NCBI RefSeq assembly: GCF_964204645.1
Contig: NC_134027.1
Coordinates: 13,628,485 to 13,692,484 of the forward strand
Source: Tubulanus polymorphus
Lineage: Eukaryota; Nemertea; Palaeonemertea; Tubulaniformes; Tubulanidae
DNA length: 64,000 bases
Direction of reading: 5' to 3'
Below the pieces are notes generated by a model. It saw nothing but the letters and a program-made list of their open reading frames with translations. It did no database searches and was not told the origin of the DNA. Below are positions 34,429-47,684 of the stretch, piece after piece. The position numbers and the translations under genes were made by a program. Numbering within the stretch: position 1 is the first letter of the stretch; the number at the start of each line of letters is the position of its first letter.

Positions 34429-36019
34429 AGCTATTTTGTGAGCTGTTCAGATGCTCCAATTATTCCTAATTCATCTATTTCTGTGTGGTGTGTTATTATG
34501 AACATGTGATCGAGTGTGTGAGGGGTATGTGTGTTTCCGCGTGTATGCGTACGTCTGAGTGTGGTATGAATGTAAGGGGCCTTGCATACATAAGCATTTT
34601 TTTGCTTCTCCAAGACCCTGCCCTTTTATTACAACATGAATATCACGTATAGACTAGACCTTAACACTAGTCTATGCGCCCATGATGACACTTATATATA
34701 ACAGTACCCTTGTATTCTTTTATATAACTTTGTATGCATAATCGTGTTATAATTCGAGGGAAAATAAAAGGTATTAATCGGCAAATATTGCCCAAAAATC
34801 TCAAACTATCAACAGTCCATTCGCCAATAGACCAAATGATAATCAGATTATTCCTAAATATCAGTTAACTAAGATTTTCCTCAGAATTTCTGAAACTACC
34901 AAAAAGATTACCAAATAAGGATATATCATGTGATCAAATGATAATCACTAAAATGAACATTAATCTGGTGATGAAATTCAACTACGCATTGAAAAAGATA
35001 GAAACATCAACTTGGAACGTCTCAAAAAAGTGGTGAAGCTTCTTCCCAATCATGGGAAAAAGTAGGGATTTTTGACAGTGTTTAAGTGAAGCAAATGATT
35101 TCATTGACATGGTCACAAAATCCCTCAAAACTGAAAGAGTATGATCATAAATCATCGAAATTGAATAGATTCTATCATGAATACCTTAATAACGATCTAA
35201 AATACAGATGTGTTTGGCAGTAGTTAAAATTGTATAAAGCAATGCGTTGTTGATATTGTAGGCCTTGAGGAGTCATCGGAATCTCGTCGAAATTTGACAT
35301 TAATCGCTAAATCAAACAGTCTGTCGGTCAGCACTAATTAAAAAAAGGGGAATTGAAAGAAATTGAAGCCAGAATCAATGCTCAGTCGGATCATATAAAG
35401 AATATGTGAACAATTTGACTGTTTAACAGATGCATTTTTCACATGTTCTTCATATGTTGTTTCTGTCTCTCTCAATGCATCGATTTCCCATCTTCTTGTT
35501 GGATTTGTTACATTTGCTGTAATTAACCTCATCACTTCCGCAGATAATGTAACGTACCTCACCAGAATTCAAACCCTATGGCATCAATCAATTCAAATAA
35601 GAATGGTATTAGAGGCTGTTAAAGTTACTAATCCTCCATCTATGTGTAAAAATTGGAACTAAATTGAGGCAGACTATAGGAAGCCTATAGTACGGTTACA
35701 CACCAGGGGTGTAATGGCTCACCACACCAGCAATTGTAGTAAACATATATATTTGCGACGTAAATATATGTCACAAGTGGTTAAAACATTTCTAAAAATT
35801 ACATTAGAGTTGAGGTGAGTTCTGTTTTGTCATGGATATTTCAGAATTTTTACCTTGAATGTCCTTGAAAGGTCCGGGAGTTTAACTTCTTACCAAGTGT
35901 ATGAACCCTGCCACAGACTGCAGTGGATTGAAGCAGCCAACTGGTTCCTTTAGCGTTTCAGCAGAGAAAATTGCAATCCTGACGGGTATGCTTGGGTTTT
36001 GGGAATTCTGTCAGAGGGT

Positions 36020-36335
36020 TATTTCATTCGGGCCCCACTGCAGCACTCGATGAGAGAAATCCAGTACACACTTATGATGCAGGAAGAAGTCATTCCCCAA
36101 CAAGCTCATTGGCTATGACCATGGGTACCTGGAATTCAAGAGCACCTAGTTTAAGGGTAACATCAACTGCCCACTTAAAGTGACAAGGCCTGCCCATTTT
36201 CTGTGGTAGGGTTACCAACTACCGATTTCAGATCACAAGGGTCTTGGCTCCTAGGGCTAGCTTCCCAGAATGAAAATCTAAGAACAGTTGCTGAGGCTCC
36301 TGTATCCAGGAGGATCGACGCTGTGGCCCTCAAGT
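36020..36335 (-). pseudogene. Gypsy-type retrotransposon protease fragment, unit 1
   Basis: The reverse strand reads ATASILLDTGASATVLRFSF, the active-site motif of retropepsin-like aspartic proteases (LLDTGAS-A-T), then after a frame change KWAVDVTLKLGALEFQVPMV and IANELVG. Stops and a frameshift make it non-functional. I saw no LTRs or convincing reverse transcriptase beside it. Confidence 0.72.
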
Positions 36336-38237
36336 TCACCTAACCCAATAGGGAATATCAACAAATTCAGGTTCTGGAATTTCTCGCTTGATTGCGCTAG
36401 TCAGAACCGGAAATTGGTACCTAAATCCGCCATGTTCTAGTTCACTTGCGATAAAAATCTGGCGCTTCAAAGCATTATTTTACTTACTATATACATTGTC
36501 ATGAGTAATCCTTTAAGTATGATATCATGTGTTGGATTCGATAAAATTCCGCTTCAAACGCTAAAATGTAAAAAAATTACTAAGAATCACAAATTTAGCG
36601 AAGCAGCTGATTGAAGTAAAGACTGGTGCTGGTTGTCATCACTTTGTTGTTGAGTGCATGACTCTAAGGTGAATTTATTGCAGCCTACACTGATAGATAT
36701 AAATAATACCATGAAATAAAATTGATTTTAGAAGGACTGCAATCGTAGATCCATAATCATAATGAAAATGTGAAAAGTACAAGGACTCAACCGACAATCA
36801 AAATTGGGGCGCCATGTGCTGTCACCATGTGATACCCGCCAACCAGTCTTTACATTGTCAGCTGTCGCAAAATGTTTTTTGGTAACTTTAGGACATTTAT
36901 TAGGGTTTTCTGACTTTCGTCGAAAACCCTCTTGAAATTCTGTTGATTATTATTATTATTATATATTTTCCGCCGATTTCGTCCAATAAAATTCATCTTC
37001 ATTCAGATTGGACAACTGACAGCTTCGAAACGATATGTATAAATTGATACTGTAGAAACGGTCTCTCTGAACCAACAGATTGTCTGAATGTACTTTCCAT
37101 CCTATTTGAAACTTAAAATTACTTATTAGGTTACTGTAAATAAAGAATTGAATTGAATTGTTAGACAAGCACCGGCGAAATAACAGTTTGTGACGTCATT
37201 TAGTAAGTAAATAAAGGAGGGCTCGCTGATGTCGTCAAACGCAGAAGTAAAACGCGGAAGTTTAGTCCATCTATCTATTCATTGCTACTGTCTGATTGTG
37301 AATGAAAACCGAAAGCATGTTGATATCGATGTCAATTTTAAAAGGGCCGGCTACTATATGTCCGTTCGGACTTGTTCCTGTCGACTAATCCATCACACTC
37401 GATAGTCAAATGTAGGAACATTTAAAAAAAAGATACCGCATCATTTTCTGCAGAAGGGCCTGACCAGAAACAGAATATATATTTTTTTGGCCTTACGCAG
37501 TTTATTCATGCAGCAATAGAATAAATCTTCATGTAGCTTGGTGTGAATTACTCTTAGAATCAAAAGCAAATACTAATCAATTTTGATTTTAACTATCAAA
37601 CCTAAATTCAAGAAAACACTAACCAACCACAACCTAATCAAATTTCAAATGAAACAAATATAACAACAACAATGCTTATCTACTCTGTGTATATGTGTAT
37701 CAATTATGCACTACAAATAATCATTAACTTATCAGTCCCGTATTTGAAATCTGTGTAGAAATGAGGTCTCATAGATAGTTACCAAACGTCTTTGGCAAAA
37801 TTATAAATAAGTTCCTGCGAAACAGAGTGAAATATTGGAAACGTCCAGTTCCAATATTTCTATCGAACGAACTCAATGAGTTTGCCACGATTTCTGCTAT
37901 GATGAATCGCCAAATACTAACAGTTAACTTCAAATGTGATCATCCAGCAAAAGTTCTGATAAATCTCTTGATTCCAGGAGTGGAGAAATTATATGAAATT
38001 TCTCAAATTCTCTGTTTTCAGAACCAGTTTCCTCACAGCAATAATTTAGCTCATTCCTTAATTTAAATATAAATCCGCGGAGGATAAACTGCTTAATTTG
38101 GGGCTAAAAATGTTAGATAAATACTTGTATTCCTTGGAAACTTCGAAAAAATAGTTCCAAGGAAAATAGTCCCGTTCGAAATCATGAAATGGCATATTAG
38201 TCTAGCAAAAACTAGTTATTGAGGCCTAGTCTAGCTA

Positions 38238-38642
38238 TTGAACCCACTTGTACTATTACAGAAGAGAGCTGTAAGATTAATTTCTCATTCAAATTACCTA
38301 GCACATACAGATCCCATATTCAAACGTTTAAAAATCTTGAAACTCCGCGATATTAATGACTTACAATTAGCTGTTTTCGTTTATAAATTTGCCAATTCCT
38401 TACTACCTGCATCTTTCAACGGTTATTGGAGATCAAAATTCCAAATACACCGACGTAATACTAGGAAAAAGTTCGATTTAGAAATTGATAAATTCAAAAC
38501 CCTAAAACGAAAATTTTTGGTCAAATTGTCCAATTGGTCAATTGCACCAATCCTCTGGAATAAGCTACCAAATTCGCTTAAAGAAAAACCTAGTATTAAT
38601 TCGTTTCGTCTTAGCTATAAAAAACTGAAGTTTTCCTTATAA
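38238..38642 (+). pseudogene. LINE ORF2 C-terminal tail, unit 2
   Basis: Identical to 34024-34428, carried by the tandem duplication and not a second insertion. Confidence 0.8.
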
Positions 38643-40233
38643 AGCTATTTTGTGAGCTGTTCAGATGCTCCAATTATTCCTAATTCATCTATTTCTGTGT
38701 GGTGTGTTATTATGAACATGTGATCGAGTGTGTGAGGGGTATGTGTGTTTCCGCGTGTATGCGTACGTCTGAGTGTGGTATGAATGTAAGGGGCCTTGCA
38801 TACATAAGCATTTTTTTGCTTCTCCAAGACCCTGCCCTTTTATTACAACATGAATATCACGTATAGACTAGACCTTAACACTAGTCTATGCGCCCATGAT
38901 GACACTTATATATAACAGTACCCTTGTATTCTTTTATATAACTTTGTATGCATAATCGTGTTATAATTCGAGGGAAAATAAAAGGTATTAATCGGCAAAT
39001 ATTGCCCAAAAATCTCAAACTATCAACAGTCCATTCGCCAATAGACCAAATGATAATCAGATTATTCCTAAATATCAGTTAACTAAGATTTTCCTCAGAA
39101 TTTCTGAAACTACCAAAAAGATTACCAAATAAGGATATATCATGTGATCAAATGATAATCACTAAAATGAACATTAATCTGGTGATGAAATTCAACTACG
39201 CATTGAAAAAGATAGAAACATCAACTTGGAACGTCTCAAAAAAGTGGTGAAGCTTCTTCCCAATCATGGGAAAAAGTAGGGATTTTTGACAGTGTTTAAG
39301 TGAAGCAAATGATTTCATTGACATGGTCACAAAATCCCTCAAAACTGAAAGAGTATGATCATAAATCATCGAAATTGAATAGATTCTATCATGAATACCT
39401 TAATAACGATCTAAAATACAGATGTGTTTGGCAGTAGTTAAAATTGTATAAAGCAATGCGTTGTTGATATTGTAGGCCTTGAGGAGTCATCGGAATCTCG
39501 TCGAAATTTGACATTAATCGCTAAATCAAACAGTCTGTCGGTCAGCACTAATTAAAAAAAGGGGAATTGAAAGAAATTGAAGCCAGAATCAATGCTCAGT
39601 CGGATCATATAAAGAATATGTGAACAATTTGACTGTTTAACAGATGCATTTTTCACATGTTCTTCATATGTTGTTTCTGTCTCTCTCAATGCATCGATTT
39701 CCCATCTTCTTGTTGGATTTGTTACATTTGCTGTAATTAACCTCATCACTTCCGCAGATAATGTAACGTACCTCACCAGAATTCAAACCCTATGGCATCA
39801 ATCAATTCAAATAAGAATGGTATTAGAGGCTGTTAAAGTTACTAATCCTCCATCTATGTGTAAAAATTGGAACTAAATTGAGGCAGACTATAGGAAGCCT
39901 ATAGTACGGTTACACACCAGGGGTGTAATGGCTCACCACACCAGCAATTGTAGTAAACATATATATTTGCGACGTAAATATATGTCACAAGTGGTTAAAA
40001 CATTTCTAAAAATTACATTAGAGTTGAGGTGAGTTCTGTTTTGTCATGGATATTTCAGAATTTTTACCTTGAATGTCCTTGAAAGGTCCGGGAGTTTAAC
40101 TTCTTACCAAGTGTATGAACCCTGCCACAGACTGCAGTGGATTGAAGCAGCCAACTGGTTCCTTTAGCGTTTCAGCAGAGAAAATTGCAATCCTGACGGG
40201 TATGCTTGGGTTTTGGGAATTCTGTCAGAGGGT

Positions 40234-40549
40234 TATTTCATTCGGGCCCCACTGCAGCACTCGATGAGAGAAATCCAGTACACACTTATGATGCAGGAAG
40301 AAGTCATTCCCCAACAAGCTCATTGGCTATGACCATGGGTACCTGGAATTCAAGAGCACCTAGTTTAAGGGTAACATCAACTGCCCACTTAAAGTGACAA
40401 GGCCTGCCCATTTTCTGTGGTAGGGTTACCAACTACCGATTTCAGATCACAAGGGTCTTGGCTCCTAGGGCTAGCTTCCCAGAATGAAAATCTAAGAACA
40501 GTTGCTGAGGCTCCTGTATCCAGGAGGATCGACGCTGTGGCCCTCAAGT
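40234..40549 (-). pseudogene. Gypsy-type retrotransposon protease fragment, unit 2
   Basis: Same sequence as 36020-36335, displaced by 4,214 bases. Confidence 0.72.
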
Positions 40550-42459
40550 TCACCTAACCCAATAGGGAATATCAACAAATTCAGGTTCTGGAATTTCTCG
40601 CTTGATTGCGCTAGTCAGAACCGGAAATTGGTACCTAAATCCGCCATGTTCTAGTTCACTTGCGATAAAAATCTGGCGCTTCAAAGCATTATTTTACTTA
40701 CTATATACATTGTCATGAGTAATCCTTTAAGTATGATATCATGTGTTGGATTCGATAAAATTCCGCTTCAAACGCTAAAATGTAAAAAAATTACTAAGAA
40801 TCACAAATTTAGCGAAGCAGCTGATTGAAGTAAAGACTGGTGCTGGTTGTCATCACTTTGTTGTTGAGTGCATGACTCTAAGGTGAATTTATTGCAGCCT
40901 ACACTGATAGATATAAATAATACCATGAAATAAAATTGATTTTAGAAGGACTGCAATCGTAGATCCATAATCATAATGAAAATGTGAAAAGTACAAGGAC
41001 TCAACCGACAATCAAAATTGGGGCGCCATGTGCTGTCACCATGTGATACCCGCCAACCAGTCTTTACATTGTCAGCTGTCGCAAAATGTTTTTTGGTAAC
41101 TTTAGGACATTTATTAGGGTTTTCTGACTTTCGTCGAAAACCCTCTTGAAATTCTGTTGATTATTATTATTATTATATATTTTCCGCCGATTTCGTCCAA
41201 TAAAATTCATCTTCATTCAGATTGGACAACTGACAGCTTCGAAACGATATGTATAAATTGATACTGTAGAAACGGTCTCTCTGAACCAACAGATTGTCTG
41301 AATGTACTTTCCATCCTATTTGAAACTTAAAATTACTTATTAGGTTACTGTAAATAAAGAATTGAATTGAATTGTTAGACAAGCACCGGCGAAATAACAG
41401 TTTGTGACGTCATTTAGTAAGTAAATAAAGGAGGGCTCCGAGAATTTCCAAATCACGGGGGACTATACTGGGGTTAGACCATTCAACCAAAAAGAGGATT
41501 GCTCCGATAATATCCAAATCATCTCATTTTATTTTTTCCATCGAATACCCGGTAATTAATTTTTCCTTTCGATCACATGCATCCAGAAAACCCGTTATCG
41601 CTGCTTTGCAGCTATATTTTATATTTGCTTTCGGAATTATTCAAATGGTAACTATGATAATAATTACATAATCACACAAAATTTTAGTGGTTTACCAATG
41701 CCGTCACTTTTGAGCAAATGCATTCACTTTTTGTGGCACAAAATTTAATGCCAATAGTGGTACTAATTTGCTATGTAAAATTATGATGTAAACGTCCGAT
41801 GACCCACATACATGACGTTTAGACGGAGATTCCTCATTAACAGGATTCCCTATGCATGGCAACAACCAATTTGAGTTACCCACACCTGCTACGGAGTCTC
41901 GTCGGTAGACTGTTAAGTAATGCATTTACCTTGCGAAACTTGTATTCTAAATCTATATTGTATGAATAGAATCGAGGTATGACTGTATGCGTGTAACGGT
42001 CAGTTTCTGAAGTCATATGAGAATAATTGCTGTACATTTTCGTATGTCTAACTTGGATCAAAAGTTTCAAGATTCATTTTCACTGAATTATGTGCCAGTC
42101 ATTTGTGTCATTAAAACATAAAACGGACAAGTTACTTCGATTCATTGCAAGTTATTTCCACGAGATTAGCTCAGTAGTACCATGGACTCTTAAATGAAGT
42201 CCACGGTGGCCCAAAATACGTAGTTCTGCATACCCACGGAAAATAAAATTTACTGGTTTTAGAGAAATGACAGGTTTTGGTCATCCCATATTACATTTTG
42301 AGAAAAAAAGTTGTACTGATTCCTTGGGACTTATAAATTAAGTCCCAAGAGATTCGACTTATGCGTATTCTACTGCATAGATATGTAAATGCTCATGCAA
42401 TGCTCACTACCCAAAATATTAATTCAATAATGTATCAAAATTTTGTTTTCTACCTTCAG

Positions 42460-42629
42460 TTGTCGCTACAAGGACCTTGCTTGGTGATAGCTATTTGGAG
42501 TTTCAACAAACCGAAGTTCTTCCAATACAATTTCCCTGGTACAATGGGATATCATTTCGAACAAATAAGCAAGATGTATTGCTTATGTTTATTGTGCTCG
42601 GCAACAAAAATACAAATGCAACTATAGAG
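42460..42629 (+). CDS. CELSR: CELSR exon: LamG2 first part
   Basis: Phase 1 to phase 0 after TCTACCTTCAG, with donor GTATTG. It encodes GDSYLEFQQ, then FPWYNGISFRTNKQDVLLMF. The PWYxGxxFRTxKxDxxLM pattern is typical of CELSR LamG2. Confidence 0.93.
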
Positions 42630-42713
42630 GTATTGAGTGTAGCTCAATTCACAGGTAATCACTGACCTATCATTGGACTCTTTGAGTGTAAAAATTCCCT
42701 TTGCATATTTCAG

Positions 42714-42863
42714 GTGGTGAAAGGTTTTATTAAGTGCAGTTTAAACAATCATGTGTTAGTGTTTGATCAGATAACACTTTCAGATGGAAAGTGGCATCAT
42801 CTAGAAATCAGATGGGAAATCTCTGAAGTCATCCTTACTTTAAACTATGGACAAGCTATACAG
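42714..42863 (+). CDS. CELSR: CELSR exon: LamG2 middle
   Basis: Phase 0-0, 150 bases, after CATATTTCAG and before GTAACG. It encodes a LamG strand pair including LSDGKWHHLEIRWE and LTLNYGQAIQ. DGxWHHL is a signature of LamG domains. Confidence 0.93.
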
Positions 42864-43125
42864 GTAACGCATGCCAAATTATTAAGGATTTTAAGCAATT
42901 AATAGACTGCATTTCCTTTTCCCCTTGAACCATCTTTTTACCTATTAGTTCTCAAGGAACAGAAAAATTTTGAATAAAAGTTTATCAGCGAGTCGTTGAA
43001 ATTAATTTATTTATTAAGTCAACTAATATGCAGATGAATACATCATTTAGTGTGAACAGGCACCTTGTAAACTTTGTACCTGTAGGTGTGTTAACCCATC
43101 GTTGTGACTTGATAAGCAATGAAAT

Positions 43126-43252
43126 TCGACCTAATAAGTCAAATTTCAAGTTAATTATGTAGAAATTCGAGTTATTTTCATGGCGAATTTCCGAGTTATT
43201 TTCATGTCAATGTCGAATTTCGACTTAATATCGAAATTCGAGTTATTAAGTC
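43126..43252. repeat. Compact palindrome-rich tract in LamG2 intron
   Basis: Repeats of GAAATTCGA and its complement, including the palindrome CGAATTTCGACTTAATATCG followed by AAATTCG. It probably folds as a hairpin and may be a small foldback element between two LamG2 exons. Confidence 0.6.
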
Positions 43253-43497
43253 GAAAATTATCTCATTTGTCACCTGGGGGCTTCCGTAGTTAAAAGATCA
43301 TAGAAATATAGTAAATTACAAGACCATTTTGATTGATAGAATTCAACCACCTGGTGGATCCCAAGATATGAGATTTCATTGCAGTTTGCCCAGTCCTCAT
43401 TGATACTAACAAGCAAACAAGGCATGGTGTATGCTATGAATAGGGAATAGAATAATTTGCCTTAATTTATTGCATATGACTATTTTTTTGCTTTTAG

Positions 43498-43786
43498 AAA
43501 TATACTGCAATGACTATTGGCATTGATGGATTGACCGTTCGAAAAATCTATGTTGGTGGACTCCTATCATCGGCAACAGATGGTGGTAACCATGTATTGA
43601 AAGGATTTAAAGGCTGTGTCAAAAATATCTATGTTGGAAACTTTGTGAATTCTCATTTGCGATTGTCATCTCAATACAATACACTAGAAGACTGTAATTT
43701 TGCTGATGGATGCAGATATAATCCTTGTCCTAAAAACAGCACATGTCTAAGAAATTTGGATGAACACAGATGCAAATGTGACAAAG
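43498..43786 (+). CDS. CELSR: CELSR exon: LamG2 end and EGF5
   Basis: Phase 0 to phase 1. It encodes GLTVRKIYVGG, KGFKGCVKNIYVG (end of LamG2), then the first part of EGF5 (CRYNPCPKNSTC and HRCKCDKG). The acceptor is TTTTTGCTTTTAG and the donor GTAACA. Confidence 0.94.
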
Positions 43787-44178
43787 GTAACAAATATCAA
43801 GCATATAAGCCCGGGTTATTATGATCCATGCCTATAGATTTTATTTTAGTCTTTATATACAGAATCCCACGCTGATATAATGAGAAAGATAAAGATAATG
43901 TCTGAAAAGTAACTATGTACTAAGGACTATAACCTAATTATCATCAGGAATACAGAGTTAATAAAAATATGCCAAGAACAAAGACAAATTTAGTATTTAA
44001 AACTGAAGTAATTGAGGGGAATTAAAATATAGAACTTTGAGAAAATATGACAGATGAAAATACAGTAGTACACAAATCGTTCCTTGAATATTCAAAAACT
44101 CTCTTTGAATTATTGGTTTTATCGTTTCTATGGATAGGACATTTCTACTGGATAAATGGTTTTACCTTTCATTTATAG

Positions 44179-44444
44179 GGTTTTATGGAGAAATGTGTGA
44201 GAACATATGTGAAAATTTCAATCCTTGTCAACATGGTGGAATCTGTCGTTTTGATAAGCAGTCTCCTCATGGTTATCGGTGCTCATGTAATGAATATCAT
44301 AGTGGAAAATATTGTGAACATGTGATCGGCCAGCCATGCCCTAAGGGATGGTACGGATATCCAATATGTGGCCCTTGCAACTGTCCGAGTTCAGGAGGAT
44401 TTGCTCCATCGTGTAATACATCTACTGGTGATTGCGTTTGTGAG
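44179..44444 (+). CDS. CELSR: CELSR exon: EGF5 end, EGF6, laminin EGF start
   Basis: Phase 1 to phase 0. It encodes FYGEMC, then EGF6 (CENFNPCQHGGIC, YRCSCNEYHSGKYC), then CPKGWYGYPICGPCNC, the opening of the laminin-type EGF. PCPxGWxGxPxCGPCxC is a CELSR hallmark. The acceptor is TCATTTATAG and the donor GTAATG. Confidence 0.95.
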
Positions 44445-44906
44445 GTAATGGAATGGAAGGTGGCACTTCTAATATTACGCTTATTATATCAGTCATTTTG
44501 TCTCATATATTTTTCTAAAAAAGTTGTATGCCCTTTGAGCACAGGCACTGAAAAAATTCAGTTTAAATTCAACATGATTAAGACAAATGATAGGCAGTAT
44601 TTCACGATGGGTCTTGGGAATTATTATGCTGCCATATGCAAATAATGTACATTTTTGGCCTATAATTATAACGTTACGTTGGTGCCTTTTCCTCATTAGC
44701 TCTCTACACACTTCAAATTATGTGCAATTTTCTTGTAGCTTGGTTGCTATAATGGCGGTAGGTCCAGGGATGAAATCAAAAATATTGCTTTTCCAATGTG
44801 GCTACCAGGGTGGACATCTTGAATTTCTATTTAGTACTCTACATAACATCAAACAACGTGCGATTTCTTATAAACCTAGCGCCATCTAGTTATCTATGTT
44901 GTGAAA

Positions 44907-45224
44907 TGCAGAAGTAAAACGCTGAAGTTTAATCCATCTATTTATTGCTATTGTCTTGATTGTGAATGAAAAGCGGTTTTTGAATAGACAAAGGCATGTT
45001 GATATCGATATTAACTGTGAAAGGGCCGGCTACTATACATCCATTCAGATTTGTTATCTACAATGTAGTGTACGCATTTTCAGAAAAACCTCACTCCCCT
45101 TTTGCATACACAACAAATGGACGACGCCTAGTCATATGTAGGATTGTTTTTAAAAAACCGCATCACCGCATCTTTTTGTGCAGAAGGCCCTGACCAGAAA
45201 CAGAATATATTTTTTTTGGCCTAA
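44907..45224 (+). mobile_element. Harbinger-like MITE copy, left end missing
   Basis: Matches the body and right end of the 32897 element (GAAGTAAAACGCTGAAG to CTGACCAGAAACAGAATATA and TTTTTTTTGGCC), followed by TAA. No GGCCAAA left end was found. Confidence 0.7.
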
Positions 45225-45894
45225 TGTACTAGGTCCATATTTTACACCTGAAATTCAGCTTTCTGGCTGTCCAAAAATTGCTGCCAAGATGGACATCTTC
45301 CATTATATCACCCTGGTAGGTCCACGGATTAGGCCCTCCCATAGTACTCAATCAAAAATAAAGTTTCTTGCTGTTACAATGTGGCCTGATTTTCGAGATA
45401 CGGAACTTTGCCATATCAGAGAATTTTATATAGCATTATCAAAAGATGAATGTAGGTTGTAACTCCATCCAAAAATTGGCCTGTTAATTTATATTTATTG
45501 AATAGATAATTTGTTTCATATAGAGCAATGGTACCTTATGAATTGATTAATTTTTTGAGAATAACTAATGAGATATCAGGTTACTACCATTTTTCAATAA
45601 ATAATCAAACCTATGTGGGGGGGTGCTATTGTTTTTATGGGACGTCGAGGGATGTACATGCAAAACTATAAAGTCTATCCCAGTGGTTATAACTGCCACA
45701 GTTCTTCATAGAGTCTTATCATTATACATTGGATCCATGTGGTTTTTATACACTGAACCCTATGTGTTACTGATATCAGGCGACTACTGAATGCAAGAGT
45801 CAATGATATCCCATCAACTATGAGTTGTTCAAGGCTCATTTCAATAACCATTCTAATAACAAAATCTCTTTGTTCCTGTGGATTTGATTTTTTA

Positions 45895-46195
45895 TTAGCA
45901 TTGGTTGACGTCTATGACGTCATGCCAATGCTAGTAAAATAGATCGAAAATAGTAGTACGAAAAAATAGCGCCGACTCTTCTCATTTTCATAGTAACTTC
46001 AAATTGTCACTCCGTTCACGTAAAACATTAGAAACAGCTGAAAATGACTAAAAAAAATGTTTCAATTATTCCCCACAACATAGCGTCGCCAGATTTCTGA
46101 TTTAATGGTCCAAATGGTTTTTCGGTCGCATTTTTCTCGTTCATTATCTGGTTGATGAGAGCGGGTTAAACAATCGCATAGCGATATGTCCGCAT
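45895..46195 (+). repeat. Family-6 repeat, copy 2
   Basis: Diverged direct copy of 32276-32550, sharing ATTAGCATTGGTTG, TTCTCATTTTCAT and CACAACATAGCGTCGCCAG. Confidence 0.65.
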
Positions 46196-46875
46196 TGACA
46201 TTGGCAGTAAAGAATGGGGAACAGCCTCTTCTGAATAGAAAAACATAAAATTATGTACCTCCGGTTTATAAATATCACTGTGTTTGGATATCACTGTAAT
46301 TCCAACTATCAGTATCTATGGGATTATTTGGGATTAATTCTCAGCGTCAGATTACATACATCTAGAGCAGTGGAACGGTAGCCTACTCGTGACTGAAACC
46401 CGTATGTGATCGTGCGGGAACGCCTTTACTAAAGTTAAAACCATTTCATGATGACACGAAACATCAAACGGTAAACGGTAGGCTACCAGCTACCACCATG
46501 ATACGATATCACCAATAAAGATAGATCATTTTATTCAATTTTACCAGAGTTGTTTATTGGATGAAAATATCATTGTTAAGTAGCCTACGCCGAGAACAAC
46601 CATGTTGTATCATCAATCAGTTGACTGATTCGGCTATATTCTAATATAAGTTTTCACTTTAGGACGCCCTACCCGCCTGCTGCGCACTCATAAGGCGGTA
46701 GCACCCTCTTACGCACTCGGTAGAGATTCACTTTGTAATGCGCGCCGGGGAAAAATACCTTTTATTATCTTTTCCATGCGTTAAACAACAGTGATTGAAT
46801 TTACGCGTTGTTTGTCGTAAATTGCAATATTGCGATGGTTATTTACCGTTGCTGTAGTTTTTTGGAATTGAATCG

Positions 46876-47200
46876 AGCGGCCTCGGTAGCTCAGTGAGAT
46901 AAGGCGTGATGCTGTTGAATCCACTATCAATGCTGAGTGACAAGTGGGTTCGAGTCCTGCTGGCTGCAAACAGTGTGCGGGCAACACTTCAAAGGCCGTA
47001 CCGTCATCGTGAGGTTAAATGAACAATCCAACCGGAATAGTCTTGGGAAACCAAGATCCAAACGACGTACGTAAAGCCAAACAAACAAACAATCATCAGC
47101 CGGCCTCAGTGACACCAACGCCGGCATCGCTCTCTGCGACGTTTTGCATGCGTACATGCATCAGAGCTTGGAGCTCTAAGATCAGAGGGTCTTGCAATTG
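46876..47200 (+). mobile_element. tRNA-derived SINE
   Basis: A polymerase III A-box TAGCTCAGTGAG (46887-46898) and B-box GGTTCGAGTCC (46947-46957) lie 49 bases apart inside a tRNA-like head, followed by a non-tRNA body. The head could be derived from a long-variable-arm tRNA. The 3' limit is not clear. Confidence 0.7.
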
Positions 47201-47470
47201 CATTCAGAAAAATCGTTCTGTTTTTGTTTTCATTATTCAGTGAGGCCTAACAGTTCATGCGTGAAAATGGGTTTTTGTATCCAAATCTTGATTGATATAA
47301 ATATCTTGGCTTGGACATAATGGAAAACATCAGAATAAACTAGTTTCGTCTTTTTAACAGAATCGCATTAATGAGGTTTAACAGTACAAATAGCCTAGGC
47401 TAAATCGTTCGGCAGAAAATAAATTCATTTTCAGGAATAAAATCGTACTAGACAAATAGACCTTTAAGGC

Positions 47471-47684
47471 CAAAAAAAATTGATACCTTGTTTCTCCGCT
47501 CTGCTGAGCTTAAATGTTGACCCGGCCGGCCGCCTATCTACCCTATACATTACTTTTTTTTAAATCGTGATCAATTTCACCATAACAGACCCGGCCGCTA
47601 TAGAAATGAACTGTTTATAAATTTTATCATATTTTACAAAAATGACCCGGCCGCTGCGGAGAAACAAGGTATCATTTTTGTTTA
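47471..47684. mobile_element. Harbinger-like MITE (GGCCAAA ends, TAA duplications)
   Basis: Left end GGCCAAAAAAAATTGATACC continuing TTGTTTCTCCGC; the right end GCGGAGAAACAAGGTATCAT continues to TTTAGCC. It is flanked by TAA on both sides. Inside are three copies of GACCCGGCCG. Length about 214 bases. Confidence 0.8.

Larger units (their letters stand above)
33009..37222. repeat. 4,214-bp tandem duplication, unit 1
   Basis: Every feature in this unit recurs exactly 4,214 bases later. The one difference I saw is T at 33685 against A at 37899. The unit runs from TCGCTGATGTCG to AAAGGAGGGC. It holds part of a MITE, a LINE tail and a Gypsy protease fragment. Confidence 0.93.
37223..41436. repeat. 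4,214-bp tandem duplication, unit 2
   Basis: Direct head-to-tail repeat of 33009-37222 with no indel in any checked landmark. The junction reads GGAGGGC|TCGCTG; the far edge continues GGAGGGC|TCCGAG, so the breakpoints share only TC. The unit starts inside the MITE and lacks its left inverted repeat. Confidence 0.93.

Noticed and set aside
35338-35562. 74-codon minus-strand frame (copied at 39552) as a gene
   Set aside because: No homology recognised; its doubling is explained by the tandem duplication, not by conservation.
46876-46966. Functional tRNA gene
   Set aside because: The boxes are good, but acceptor-stem pairing is not evident and the sequence runs on into a SINE-like body.
46781-47157. 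Minus-strand frames over the SINE
   Set aside because: Shadows of the SINE head and body.
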